A stretch of DNA of 52,300 bases from Opitutaceae bacterium (GTDB taxonomy: Bacteria; Verrucomicrobiota; Verrucomicrobiia; Opitutales; Opitutaceae), in the NCBI GenBank assembly GCA_027485815.1, contig JAIXQE010000140.1, positions 1-52,300 on the forward strand, written 5' to 3'. The translations under genes and the position numbers were made by a program. Below the pieces are notes generated by a model. It did no database searches, had not been told where the DNA came from, and saw only the letters and a program-made list of their open reading frames with translations. Positions within the stretch are counted from its first letter, which is position 1, and each line of letters begins with the position of its first letter. Shown here piece by piece: positions 7,826 through 15,185 of this stretch.

Positions 7826-8917
7826 TCATTTGCCGCCGAGTTGGCGGAGGATCTGGGCGGTGACCGCCTGGACGACGGCCTCGATCTGCGGGTCGGGGGC
7901 GGAGTTCTCCGCGGGCGCGGCCGGCGCGGCGCAGACCGTGGCGGGGCGGAAATCGGCGTTGTCGCAGAGCTCGCACTCCTTGAGCCCGGCGCGGGGGTCC
8001 GGCATCCCCAGCTTCTGGCGGAGGTCGATCAACTCGCGGGCGTGGCGGCCGGAGAAGCGGTGCAGGCCGCCGCCGAGGCCGGCGGCGATCCAGACCGTGC
8101 GGCAGTAGGAGTCGATGTTCTCCATCTTCCAATAGGCGTCCTCGACGTCCTTGCCCCAGCAGATCACGCCGTGGTTCTCCATCAGCACGGCCTGGTGGTC
8201 CTTGCCGACCTCGCCCACCTCGTCCGCGTTGGCGGGCGTGCCGGGCGTCTGGTACTTGGCGACGCCGATCTTGCCGAGGAACACCTCCGCCTCGGGGATG
8301 AGGCAGGAGGGGATGTCGACGTTGGCGATGGCGAAGGCGGTGGCGTGCGGCGGGTGCGCGTGGACGCAGGACTTGGCCGCCGGCTGGCGCTTCATGATGC
8401 CGAAGTGGGTCATCGCCTCGCTGGTGCGCTTGCGGGTGCCGGCGAGCTGGTTGCCGTCGAGGTCCACCAGGCAGAGGTCCGCCGGGGTCATGAAGCCCTT
8501 GCAGATGAGGGTGGGCGTGCAGAGGGCGAGGTTGTCGCCGACGCGGATGGTGATGTTGCCGCCGTTGCCGTCGGTGTACTCGCGCTGCCAGAGGCGGCGG
8601 CCGATGTCGCAGATGCGCTCCTTGAGCACCTCGAGGGCGGGCGAGCGGAAGAAGGCGGCAATCTCCGCCGGGGTGCGGGGATCCGCGCCCGGCGTCCACC
8701 GGAACTCCAGATCGGGCGTCGAGGGCACCGGGGCGGCGGCCGCGGCGGCGGCGGCGGGCTTGGCGGCGGCGCGGGCGCCGGTGCCGCGGAAGGCGGATTG
8801 GAGGCTGCCGCCCCCGAGGACGTCGCGGGCGGAAGGCGTGAGGATGGCGCCGGCGGGGGGAGCCTCGCCCTTGCGCAGGAGTTCCTCGGCTTCGCGGGCG
8901 GTGATGACTTTCGGCAT
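7826..8917 (-). CDS. Microcompartment class II aldolase (fuculose/rhamnulose-1-phosphate type, PvmN-like)
   Basis: 363 residues, far longer than plain class II aldolases (about 215). The catalytic core spans about 95-300: GNGGNITIRVGDN, Glu167 in TSEAMTHFGIM, zinc-type His186 and His188 in VHAHPPHA, and His249 in ENHG. The first 70 residues hold a short helix (TAREAEELLRKGE) and PPAGAILTPSARDVL, a motif recurring in microcompartment proteins, then an Ala/Pro linker. The last 20 residues (IEAVVQAVTAQILRQLGG) form an amphipathic helix after a Pro/Ala linker, typical of an encapsulation peptide. The PVM enzyme cleaves L-fuculose- or L-rhamnulose-1-phosphate to DHAP and L-lactaldehyde. It lies between a shell-vertex gene and the dehydrogenase gene. 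The sugar preference cannot be told from sequence. Confidence 0.9.
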   Translation of the reverse strand: MPKVITAREAEELLRKGEAPPAGAILTPSARDVLGGGSLQSAFRGTGARAAAKPAAAAAAAAPVPSTPDLEFRWTPGADPRTPAEIAAFFRSPALEVLKERICDIGRRLWQREYTDGNGGNITIRVGDNLALCTPTLICKGFMTPADLCLVDLDGNQLAGTRKRTSEAMTHFGIMKRQPAAKSCVHAHPPHATAFAIANVDIPSCLIPEAEVFLGKIGVAKYQTPGTPANADEVGEVGKDHQAVLMENHGVICWGKDVEDAYWKMENIDSYCRTVWIAAGLGGGLHRFSGRHARELIDLRQKLGMPDPRAGLKECELCDNADFRPATVCAAPAAPAENSAPDPQIEAVVQAVTAQILRQLGGK

Positions 8918-8934
8918 GGGGGGAAGAAGCCGCC

Positions 8935-9231
8935 TCAGGCGGGCGGCTGGTAGAAGATTTCGTCGACGATCGCCGCGCAGTACGCGTCGACCGGGGTGGG
9001 CTCGGGGAAGGGCGCGGTCGCCTCGGCGCCCTCGGTGAACCCGATGACGTGGCCGACGCCGGCCCCGAGCTGGTCGTACACCACGAGGCTGCTGCCGGCG
9101 GCGAGGGGCGTCATCCCGGCGCCGCGGAACTGGTCCCGGCCAAACGGCTGGACGAGCAGGAAGCGCCCGCCGTGGTAGGCGGGGTCCTGCTGCGAGAGCG
9201 TGACGCGGCCGATGACGTGTCCGAGGCGCAT
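8935..9231 (-). CDS. Microcompartment vertex protein, BMC-P (EutN/CcmL family), copy 1
   Basis: 98 residues beginning MRLGHVIGRVTLSQQDPAYHG, the usual start of EutN/CcmL pentamer-forming proteins, followed by FLLVQPF, then LVVYDQLGAGVGHVIGF (the conserved D-x-x-GAG-x-G block) and a C-terminal VDAYCAAIVDEI that fits the closing strand. Pentamers cap the twelve vertices of the icosahedral shell. One of three divergent BMC-P genes here, which is the usual PVM complement; it lies two bases from the next BMC-P and 17 from the aldolase gene, so all are co-transcribed. Confidence 0.93.
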   Translation of the reverse strand: MRLGHVIGRVTLSQQDPAYHGGRFLLVQPFGRDQFRGAGMTPLAAGSSLVVYDQLGAGVGHVIGFTEGAEATAPFPEPTPVDAYCAAIVDEIFYQPPA

Positions 9232-9233
9232 CG

Positions 9234-9512
9234 TCAGCGGCCCGCGCGGGCGTCCTCCTCGTCGATCACCCCGACGATGATGTTGCGCAGCGGCGAATGC
9301 GGATCGCCCACGTGCGCGCGGGTGTGGGAGCCGTCAGTGGAGACCAGCACCCGCTGGTGGCGGCCGGCGGCGTGCGGGTCGAGGGCGAGGAACGGGGCGC
9401 CCTCCTCACGGCCGTGCTCGTCGAGCGGCTGGCAGATGATCTGCCGGTGGCCGGCCATGCTGGGATGGCAGACCGTGGTGACGATCACCCCGTCGACGCG
9501 CGCGACCATCAT
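9234..9512 (-). CDS. Microcompartment vertex protein, BMC-P (EutN/CcmL family), copy 2
   Basis: 92 residues: MMVARVDGVIVTTVCHPSMAG, RQIICQPLDEHG, then LVSTDGSHTRAHVGDPHSPLRNIIVGVID. The fold pattern and the closing I-x-G-V-I-D fit EutN/CcmL, but the central block is unusual: where relatives have D-x-x-GAG-G this copy has STDGSHTRAHVG. It is the most divergent of the three pentamer genes. Start could be either of two adjacent Met codons. It sits three bases after the aldehyde dehydrogenase stop. Confidence 0.88.
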   Translation of the reverse strand: MMVARVDGVIVTTVCHPSMAGHRQIICQPLDEHGREEGAPFLALDPHAAGRHQRVLVSTDGSHTRAHVGDPHSPLRNIIVGVIDEEDARAGR

Positions 9513-9515
9513 GGC

Positions 9516-10994
9516 TCAGTAGATCCGGAGGTTGTCGACCATCACGCACCGGCGCGTGCGCGTGAAGGTGGCGGGCGTCGTGATGCCCTCGCCCGTGGTG
9601 GTCGCGATCGAGTAGCTGAGGTAGCCCTCGCCGCCCAGGCCGAGGCCGGCGACGCACGGGCCGTTCTTGACGAACAGTGTGGTGTCGAGTGCGCGGGCCA
9701 TCTGCGTCATGTGGTCCACGTTGAGCGAATGGATGATCGCGGAGTGCTTGTAGCCGTGCTCCGAGCGGCGGGCGAGCTCGATGCCCTCCTCGACCGAGCG
9801 GACGCGCACGATGGGGATCATCGGCATCATCTGCTCCTCGACCACGAACGCGTGGTCCGCGGGCGTCTCCGCGAACAGCAGCGGCGTGGACGCCGGGACG
9901 TTCGCGCCCGCGTGCTGGGCAAGCACCGCGGCGTCGGCGCCGACGAGCTTGCGGTTGACCGCGGCGTGGGAGCAGCCGCCGGCGTCCTTCGAGAAGGTGA
10001 AGGCGGCGGCGGTCAGGCGCTCCACCTGGGCGGCATTGAGCTCGGCGGCGCCCGCGGCGAGCAGGGCCTCGCGGAAGCCGGCGAAGTGCGCGTCGGGCAC
10101 GAACACCTGCTTCTCCCCGATGCAGAGCAGGTTGTTGTCGAAGGCGGCGCCCTGGACGATGTCGCGCGCCGCCTTGCGCAGGCAGCCGGTGCCGTCGACC
10201 AGCACCGGCGGGTTGCCCGGGCCGGCGCAGACCGCGCGCTTGCCGGACTTCATCGCGGCCGCGACCACGGCGGGGCCGCCGGTGACGCAGAGCAGGCCGA
10301 TGTGCGGGTCGCGCGTCAGCGCGGCGAAGGTGTCGAGCGTCGGCTGCGCGACGGTGCAGACCAGGTTCTCGATCCCGAGGGCGGCCTGGATCGCCTCGTT
10401 GTAGGCGCGCACCGCGAGCGCGGCGGACTTGGCGCCGCCGGGGTGCGGGTTGAAGACGACGGCGTTCCCCGCGGCGACGATGTTGATGATGTTGCCGCTG
10501 AGCGTGGGGACGGAGTGGGTGACGGGGAGGATCGCGCCGATGACGCCGAACGGCGTGTACTCCTCGAGCGTGATGCCGTGGTCGCCGCTGAGCGCGAAGG
10601 GCTTCAGCCACTCGACACCCGGGACCAGCTTCACGATCTGGAGCTTCTCGATCTTGTGCTCGAGGCGGCCGATGCGCGTCTCCTCGAACTCGAAACGGCC
10701 CCACTCGGCGGCGTGCGCGGTGGCGAGGGACTTGACGATCTCGACCACCTTGGCGCGGCCGGCGATGCCCTTGGCCTGCAGCTGGGTGAAGGCGGCGTGC
10801 GCGGCGGCGCAGGCCTCGGGCACGGAGTCGAACACGCCGAGGCGCGGACCGCCGCGGACCACGGCGGGGGCGGCGGCCGCGGCGGAACCGGGGGCCGGCG
10901 CGGGGGACAGCACCGGCGAGCGGCCGAGGCTGCGGAGCACGTCCTCAACGACGGCGCGGAGGGCCTTTTCGTCCAGTTGCAGGGGGGAACTCAT
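9516..10994 (-). CDS. CoA-acylating aldehyde dehydrogenase of the microcompartment (PduP/EutE-like)
   Basis: 492 residues. Residues 8-24 (DEKALRAVVEDVLRSLG) form an amphipathic helix followed by a Pro/Ala linker (about 25-48), the classic N-terminal encapsulation peptide. The dehydrogenase domain follows: FGVIGAILPVTHSVPT (149-164), GNAVVFNPHPGGAKS (176-190), CVTGGPAVV (236-244) and catalytic Cys291 in NNLLCIGEKQV, as in PduP and EutE. In the PVM pathway it oxidises lactaldehyde with NAD and CoA to lactyl-CoA; with other routes it could use propionaldehyde or acetaldehyde. It sits between two BMC-P genes. No diol dehydratase or glycyl-radical enzyme gene is present, which argues against a propanediol-type compartment. 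Confidence 0.93.
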   Translation of the reverse strand: MSSPLQLDEKALRAVVEDVLRSLGRSPVLSPAPAPGSAAAAAPAVVRGGPRLGVFDSVPEACAAAHAAFTQLQAKGIAGRAKVVEIVKSLATAHAAEWGRFEFEETRIGRLEHKIEKLQIVKLVPGVEWLKPFALSGDHGITLEEYTPFGVIGAILPVTHSVPTLSGNIINIVAAGNAVVFNPHPGGAKSAALAVRAYNEAIQAALGIENLVCTVAQPTLDTFAALTRDPHIGLLCVTGGPAVVAAAMKSGKRAVCAGPGNPPVLVDGTGCLRKAARDIVQGAAFDNNLLCIGEKQVFVPDAHFAGFREALLAAGAAELNAAQVERLTAAAFTFSKDAGGCSHAAVNRKLVGADAAVLAQHAGANVPASTPLLFAETPADHAFVVEEQMMPMIPIVRVRSVEEGIELARRSEHGYKHSAIIHSLNVDHMTQMARALDTTLFVKNGPCVAGLGLGGEGYLSYSIATTTGEGITTPATFTRTRRCVMVDNLRIY

Positions 10995-11020
10995 CGGGCG
11001 GGCGGGGCGGCGCGGGGGCC

Positions 11021-11332
11021 TCAGGAACGGGCGGGATAGACCTTCTGGTTGAGCACGTCGACGGCGTCGACGATGCCGGTGATCACGGCGTCGACCGGCA
11101 GGGACTTCATCCCGCTGGCCTGGCGCGCGGAGCTGCCCTGGCAGAACAGGACGACCTCGCCGAGGCCGGCGCCGAGGGTGTCGACGGCGACCACGGTGTT
11201 GGCGCCCGGGCGGAACTGGGCCGGGTTGGCCTCGTCCACCAGCAGTGGCCGCAGCACCACGAGTTTCCGGCCCTTCATGGCCTCGTCCTTCTTGGTCGAG
11301 ACCACCGAGCCGATGACGCGCGCGAGGAACAT
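11021..11332 (-). CDS. Microcompartment vertex protein, BMC-P (EutN/CcmL family), copy 3
   Basis: 103 residues: MFLARVIGSVVSTKKDEAMKG, KLVVLRPLL, TVVAVDTLGAGLGEVVLFCQG and PVDAVITGIVDAV. It is the copy closest to textbook EutN/CcmL, with the D-T-LGAG-x-GE block and the S-S-R segment after the CQG turn. Predicted to form pentamers at shell vertices. It lies 26 bases ahead of the aldehyde dehydrogenase start and 19 bases after the third BMC-H gene, in one transcription unit. Confidence 0.95.
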   Translation of the reverse strand: MFLARVIGSVVSTKKDEAMKGRKLVVLRPLLVDEANPAQFRPGANTVVAVDTLGAGLGEVVLFCQGSSARQASGMKSLPVDAVITGIVDAVDVLNQKVYPARS

Positions 11333-11351
11333 CCGGGGAGCGGCCGGCGGG

Positions 11352-11651
11352 TTACTTCTTCGCCGCGGGGGCGGCCGCCTTCGGGAGCACGACCGCGACG
11401 TCGTCGTGGGGGCGCGGGATCACCTGCACGCTGACGACCTCGCCGATCGTGCGGGCGGCCTGCGCGCCGGCGTCGGTCGCGGCCTTGACCGCGGCGACGT
11501 CGCCGATGACCACCGCCGAGACGAGGGCGTTGCCGACCTGCTTCATCGGGCCGTGGAGCGAGACGTTGGCGGACTTGAGCATCGCGTCGACGCCGGTGAC
11601 GAGCGCGGTGAGGCCGCGCGTTTCGAGGAGACCAATTGCTTTGGAGGCCAT
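11352..11651 (-). CDS. Microcompartment shell hexamer, BMC-H (pore GNA type)
   Basis: 99 residues from ATG at 11651, chosen because [13 protein letters not shown] aligns with the usual BMC start; the frame is open further upstream but encodes only a Pro-rich non-homologous stretch. Single BMC domain: [24 protein letters not shown], pore segment [21 protein letters not shown], and [14 protein letters not shown]. The pore residue that is Ser in PduA (G-S-G) is Asn followed by Ala here. A 15-residue Ala/Lys-rich tail follows the domain. It lies between the acetate-kinase homologue and a BMC-P gene, apart from the other two BMC-H genes. Confidence 0.95.
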   Translation of the reverse strand: MASKAIGLLETRGLTALVTGVDAMLKSANVSLHGPMKQVGNALVSAVVIGDVAAVKAATDAGAQAARTIGEVVSVQVIPRPHDDVAVVLPKAAAPAAKK

Positions 11652-11695
11652 GGGAAGGACTGGGTTGAGGGGAGGTTGCGGAAAAGGGGGCGGGC

Positions 11696-12889
11696 TCAGG
11701 GGGCGGCGGTGAGGCAACGGTACGCCTCGCGGGCGACGACCAGCTCCTCGTTGGCGGGGATGACGAGCACGCGGGTGCGGGACGACGCGGCGGAGACCTC
11801 ACCCTCGGCGCCGCGGAGCGCCTCGTTGCGGGCGGGGTCGAGCGCGAGGCCGAGGCCCTCCAGCCCAGCGCAGATGGCGGCCCGGAGGTCGGGGTTGTGC
11901 TCGCCGATGCCCGCGGTGAACACCAGGGCGTCGCAGCCGCCGAGCTCCAACCAGAAGGCGCCGATCCAGTGCCGCGCGGAGTGGACGAACACGTCGAGCG
12001 CAAGCCGGGCGCGGGCGTCGCCGGCGGCGGCGGCCGCGCGGATGTCGCGCAGGTCGTTGCCCACGCCGGACAGGCCGAGCAGGCCCGATTCCTTGGTGAG
12101 CTGGCGCTCCACCTCGGCCAGCGGCAGGCCGAGGGTTTTCATCGCGAAGGGGATGGCGGCGGAGTCGAGGTCACCGACGCGGTTGTTCTGCGGCAGGCCG
12201 GACTGCGGGCTCAGGCCCATGCTGGTGCCAACGGCGACGCCGTCGCGGATGCCGGTGACGGAGCTGCTGCCGCCGAGGTGGCAGCTGATGACGCGCAGGG
12301 GGGCGGCGCCGGCGGGCAGCGGGGCCGGCCCAAGCTGGTACAGGCGGCGGGCGCGGGCGGCGACGTCGGCCCGGCCGAGCAGCTCGGCGGAGCGCTCGGC
12401 GACAAACTTGTGGCTGGCCCCGTGGAAACCGTGGCGCCGGATCCCGACCGCATGCCAGCTCGCCGGCACCGCGTAGCGCGTCGCGGCCTCGGGCACCCAC
12501 TGATAGAAGGCCGTCTCGAAGAGGGCGAACAGCGGCACCCCGGGCAATTTTTCCCGGAAGCGGCGGATGCCGGCCGCGTAGGGCGGGTTGTGCGCGGGGG
12601 CGATCTCGCGGAACCCCTCGAGCGCGGCGATGACGCGGTCATCCGCCGGCACGCAGCCCGTGACGTCGCGGCCGAGGACCGTCTTGAAGCCCACCCCGTG
12701 CAGGTCGGCCGCCGAGGCGAGGTGGCCGCCGGCGCGCAGCTCCGCCAGGCAGGCGTCGATCGCCACGCCGTAGTCGGTGACGCGCTCGGCCCCGCCCTTC
12801 GCGAGCAGCACCGCCTCCTCCGCGCCGGTGAAGCGGAAGAGCCGGTACTTGAACGAGGTCGAGCCGAGGTTGGCGACGAGGAGGTTCAT
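11696..12889 (-). CDS. Acetate-kinase homologue of the microcompartment operon (acyl-phosphate kinase)
   Basis: 397 residues, full length for AckA. Conserved: Asn7 in [22 protein letters not shown] (100-108), His156 in [33 protein letters not shown], Arg237 in [18 protein letters not shown] and IPANEEL near the end. Two residues essential in Methanosarcina AckA differ: the GHRVVHGG block reads GFKTVLGR, placing Lys69 for Arg91, and VFDTAFHQ reads LFETAFYQ, placing Glu125 for Asp148. In the PVM scheme this enzyme makes ATP and lactate (or propionate) from the acyl-phosphate produced by PduL; the altered pocket may reflect that. Two stem-loops lie in the 70-base leader just upstream. A second, ordinary AckA is not in this window. 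Confidence 0.88.
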   Translation of the reverse strand: MNLLVANLGSTSFKYRLFRFTGAEEAVLLAKGGAERVTDYGVAIDACLAELRAGGHLASAADLHGVGFKTVLGRDVTGCVPADDRVIAALEGFREIAPAHNPPYAAGIRRFREKLPGVPLFALFETAFYQWVPEAATRYAVPASWHAVGIRRHGFHGASHKFVAERSAELLGRADVAARARRLYQLGPAPLPAGAAPLRVISCHLGGSSSVTGIRDGVAVGTSMGLSPQSGLPQNNRVGDLDSAAIPFAMKTLGLPLAEVERQLTKESGLLGLSGVGNDLRDIRAAAAAGDARARLALDVFVHSARHWIGAFWLELGGCDALVFTAGIGEHNPDLRAAICAGLEGLGLALDPARNEALRGAEGEVSAASSRTRVLVIPANEELVVAREAYRCLTAAP

Positions 12890-12902
12890 CGGTGGCCGGG
12901 AG

Positions 12903-12954
12903 GCCGCGCCCGGAGGGCGCGGCGGGGGGCGCGGGACCGCGGGCGGCCCCGCGG
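12903..12954 (-). promoter_or_regulatory. Two adjacent stem-loops between a BMC-H gene and the kinase gene
   Basis: In the 70-base gap between the BMC-H stop (12960) and the kinase start (12889) there are two perfect hairpins: 12903-12923 (9-base stem GCCGCGCCC, 3-base loop) and 12937-12954 (7-base stem CCGCGGG, 4-base loop). Other gaps in this operon are 50 bases or less. There is no T run, so simple intrinsic termination is not expected. They could protect the 3' end of the upstream shell mRNA or attenuate transcription into the enzyme genes. Confidence 0.5.
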
Positions 12955-12959
12955 GGCGA

Positions 12960-13250
12960 TCAGGCGGAGGCCTGCTGGAGCCAGCGGCCGAGGCCGGCGA
13001 GATCCTCGTGCGGGCGCGGGATGACCTGGACGGCGATCACCTCGCCGACCTTCGCGGCCGCCTCGGCGCCGGCGTCAATCGCGGCCTTCACCGCGGCGAC
13101 GTCGCCCCGGAAGAACGCGCAGACGTAGCCGCTGCCGACGGCCTCGTAGCCCGTCATCGTGACGCTCGCGGCCTTGAGGGCGGAATCCGCCGCCTCGAGC
13201 ATCGCGCAGAATCCCTTGGTTTCGATCAGACCGACTGCTTCCTGAGCCAT
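12960..13250 (-). CDS. Microcompartment shell hexamer, BMC-H (pore GSG type)
   Basis: 96 residues, single BMC domain: [22 protein letters not shown], pore segment [37 protein letters not shown]. The G-S-G pore is the commonest type in PduA/CcmK relatives, but it is followed by YVCAFF rather than the usual LVTVIV, giving extra Cys and aromatic side chains close to the hexamer centre. The short C-terminal tail is [10 protein letters not shown]. Second gene-pair member with the BMC-H at 13288; 37 bases separate them. Confidence 0.95.
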   Translation of the reverse strand: MAQEAVGLIETKGFCAMLEAADSALKAASVTMTGYEAVGSGYVCAFFRGDVAAVKAAIDAGAEAAAKVGEVIAVQVIPRPHEDLAGLGRWLQQASA

Positions 13251-13287
13251 GGTGGGAATAAGGATGAGGGTTGAAGTGGGCCCGGGC

Positions 13288-13557
13288 TCAGAGGCCGAGG
13301 CTGCGGACGAGCTCGCCGTGGGGGCGGGCGATGATGTGCGAGCAGATGAGTTCGCCGACGCGCTTCGCGGCCTCGGCGCCGGCCTCGACCGCCGCCTTCA
13401 CGCTGCCGACGTCGCCCTTGACGACGACCGTGACGAGGCCGCCGCCGATCTGGATCTGCCGGACCAGCGAAACGTTGGCCGCCTTGACCATGGCATCGCT
13501 GGCCTCGACGCTGCCGACGTAGCCGCGGGTTTCTACCATACCGATGGAATCATTCAT
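13288..13557 (-). CDS. Microcompartment shell hexamer, BMC-H (pore GGG type)
   Basis: 89 residues from ATG at 13557, chosen because [15 protein letters not shown] matches the normal BMC-H start; an upstream extension of the open frame has no homology. Single BMC domain with [36 protein letters not shown] and [14 protein letters not shown]. The pore tripeptide is GGG, lacking the Ser side chain of PduA, so a wider or less selective opening is possible. First shell gene of the operon, directly after pduL, so probably a major shell protein. Confidence 0.95.
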   Translation of the reverse strand: MNDSIGMVETRGYVGSVEASDAMVKAANVSLVRQIQIGGGLVTVVVKGDVGSVKAAVEAGAEAAKRVGELICSHIIARPHGELVRSLGL

Positions 13558-13607
13558 TGTCTGGATGGGGGAGTTGGAAGGATCAGTTTGCGGAAAAGGG
13601 GCGGCGG

Positions 13608-14285
13608 TCAGCGGACCAGTTCCACCGGCGTGCCGGGCTCGAGGGCGCACGCGTTGCCCTCGTCGGTGTCGATGTGGACCTCGAGCTTGAAGTCGGCGTG
13701 GACGCGGGCGAGGACGCGGTCGAAGGTGGTGGCGCAGGGCCCACCGACGCGCAGCCGCAGGTATTCGCCCGCCTTCACCCCGTAGAACGCGGCATCGTCC
13801 GGATGCAGGTGGACGTGCGGCGCGGCGCGGATCACGCCCTCCTTCATCTCAAAGAAACCCGCCGGCCCCATCAGCATGCAGCCGGGCGTGCCCGCGATGT
13901 TGCCCGAGGAGCGGACCGGGATGTCAAAGCCGAGCGCGATCGCGTCGGTCAACGCAAGCTCCACCTGGTTCAGGTCGCGGCACGGGCCGAGGATGCGAAG
14001 GTTGGAGATCACCCGGCTGCGCGGGCCGATCAGCGTGACCGTCTCCTTCGCGGCGAACTGGTCCTTCTGGTAGAGCCACTTCATCGGCGTCAGTTTGGCG
14101 CCCGGACCGAAAAGGGCCTCCACCGCCGCGGGCGTGAGGTGGCAATGCCGCGCGCTCACGTTCACCAGCAGCGGATTCGGGGCCTGCGCCTGCCGCGGCA
14201 GCGTCCGCCCGAGCCGCTGGTACAACGACCGCCGCACGAGATGCTCAATCTCGACCTGATGGGGAAGCGGAGGCGGGAGGGACAT
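13608..14285 (-). CDS. pduL: Phosphotransacylase PduL, microcompartment type
   Basis: 225 residues from ATG at 14285; the frame extends further but the extra part would overlap the divergent promoter region and has no homology. Residues 10-26 ([17 protein letters not shown]) are an amphipathic encapsulation helix with a Pro-rich linker. The PduL barrel follows with His47 and His49 in [29 protein letters not shown], the [11 protein letters not shown] loop (125-135), His157/159/161 in PHVHLHP and His204. These histidines are the known di-zinc ligands. PduL swaps CoA for phosphate on the acyl-CoA made by the aldehyde dehydrogenase and recycles CoA inside the shell. First gene of the operon, divergent from the DeoR regulator. 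Confidence 0.95.
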   Translation of the reverse strand: MSLPPPLPHQVEIEHLVRRSLYQRLGRTLPRQAQAPNPLLVNVSARHCHLTPAAVEALFGPGAKLTPMKWLYQKDQFAAKETVTLIGPRSRVISNLRILGPCRDLNQVELALTDAIALGFDIPVRSSGNIAGTPGCMLMGPAGFFEMKEGVIRAAPHVHLHPDDAAFYGVKAGEYLRLRVGGPCATTFDRVLARVHADFKLEVHIDTDEGNACALEPGTPVELVR

Positions 14286-14391
14286 GGCGGGAGCTGGATG
14301 GCTTCGAGCAGTCAATGGGCCAGAAACGCCAAAATCTGTCAAGGTTGCGGTTGCAAGTTGGATCAAAATCTACCAAAAGATTCCACCAACG
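14286..14391. promoter_or_regulatory. Divergent promoter/operator region between pduL operon and deoR-type gene
   Basis: 106 bases, visibly richer in A/T than the flanks. A perfect TTGACA hexamer lies on the minus strand at 14342-14337, about 52 bases ahead of the pduL start; a good -10 at the right distance is not evident. The octamer CAAAATCT occurs twice as a direct repeat (14330-14337 and 14364-14371, 34 bases apart), and the first copy touches the TTGACA box. DeoR-family repressors often bind direct repeats, so these are candidate operators. Promoter call is tentative. Confidence 0.45.
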
Positions 14392-15174
14392 ATGTCACCG
14401 GAGGAGCGCCAAGCGAAGATCGAGGCCTACCTGCAGAAGGTGGAATTCGCTTCGCTGGAGGAACTTGCCCACCACGTGGGCGCCTCGGTGTCGACCGTGC
14501 GGCGGGACGTGGCGGGGTTGGAAGGGGGCAAGCGGGTGCGGCGCACGCACGGTGGCGCCAGATCCTTGCAACCGGCCAAGAGCGACGAGTTCGTCTTCAA
14601 CGTCCGGGACACGCACCAGGTGGCGGAAAAGGACGCGATCGGGCAGGCCTGCGCGGCGCTGATCGAGCCGGGGCAGAACGTCATCATCGACAGCGGCACC
14701 ACCTGCTTCCACGTGGCGCAGCAGCTCGGGGACAAGGTGGCCCAGATCATCACGAACTCGCTGCCGGTCGCGAACCACTTCTCGGGTTCGACCCGGCACG
14801 AGGTGCACCTCTCCGGCGGGGTGATCTACCCCCGGCTCGGCACGCTGGTCGGCCCGCACGCGGTGGAAACATTCGCCCGGATGCACGCCGACGTCGCGGT
14901 GCTCAGCGGCAGCGGGATCTCGCCGGAGGGGATCTACAACTCCCACGCGCTCATCGTCGAGATCCAGCGCGCGATGATGCGCGGCGCCGCCAAGGTGATC
15001 TTCTGCCTCGACCACGGGAAATTCGGCCGCCGCTCGACCTTCTTCCTCTGCGACTTCACCGGGGTCGACGTGATCGTGACCGACGCCGGCGCGCCGCCGG
15101 ACCTCGTCACCGAGCTGCGCGCCAAGGGCCTCGAGGTGATCGTGGCGCCGTCCGCCCCCCGGCCGCCGGGCTGA
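14392..15174 (+). CDS. DeoR-family transcriptional regulator of the microcompartment operon
   Basis: 260 residues from ATG at 14392, picked because [16 protein letters not shown] begins the typical DeoR helix-turn-helix; an upstream in-frame ATG at 14284 would overlap pdu[25 protein letters not shown] (split over about 16-36) with recognition helix SVSTVRRDV, then RRTHGGA. The effector domain shows the sugar-phosphate-isomerase-like fold: [44 protein letters not shown] and VIVTDAGAP. Divergent from the operon and sharing its promoter region, so it probably represses it and responds to a sugar phosphate. PVM loci commonly carry such a gene. Confidence 0.93.
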   Translation: MSPEERQAKIEAYLQKVEFASLEELAHHVGASVSTVRRDVAGLEGGKRVRRTHGGARSLQPAKSDEFVFNVRDTHQVAEKDAIGQACAALIEPGQNVIIDSGTTCFHVAQQLGDKVAQIITNSLPVANHFSGSTRHEVHLSGGVIYPRLGTLVGPHAVETFARMHADVAVLSGSGISPEGIYNSHALIVEIQRAMMRGAAKVIFCLDHGKFGRRSTFFLCDFTGVDVIVTDAGAPPDLVTELRAKGLEVIVAPSAPRPPG

Positions 15175-15185
15175 CTCCGCCGGGC

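Noticed and set aside
6880-14285. Propanediol or ethanolamine type compartment
   Set aside because: No B12-dependent or glycyl-radical diol dehydratase, ammonia-lyase or BMC-T gene; the aldolase and gene content fit the PVM type.
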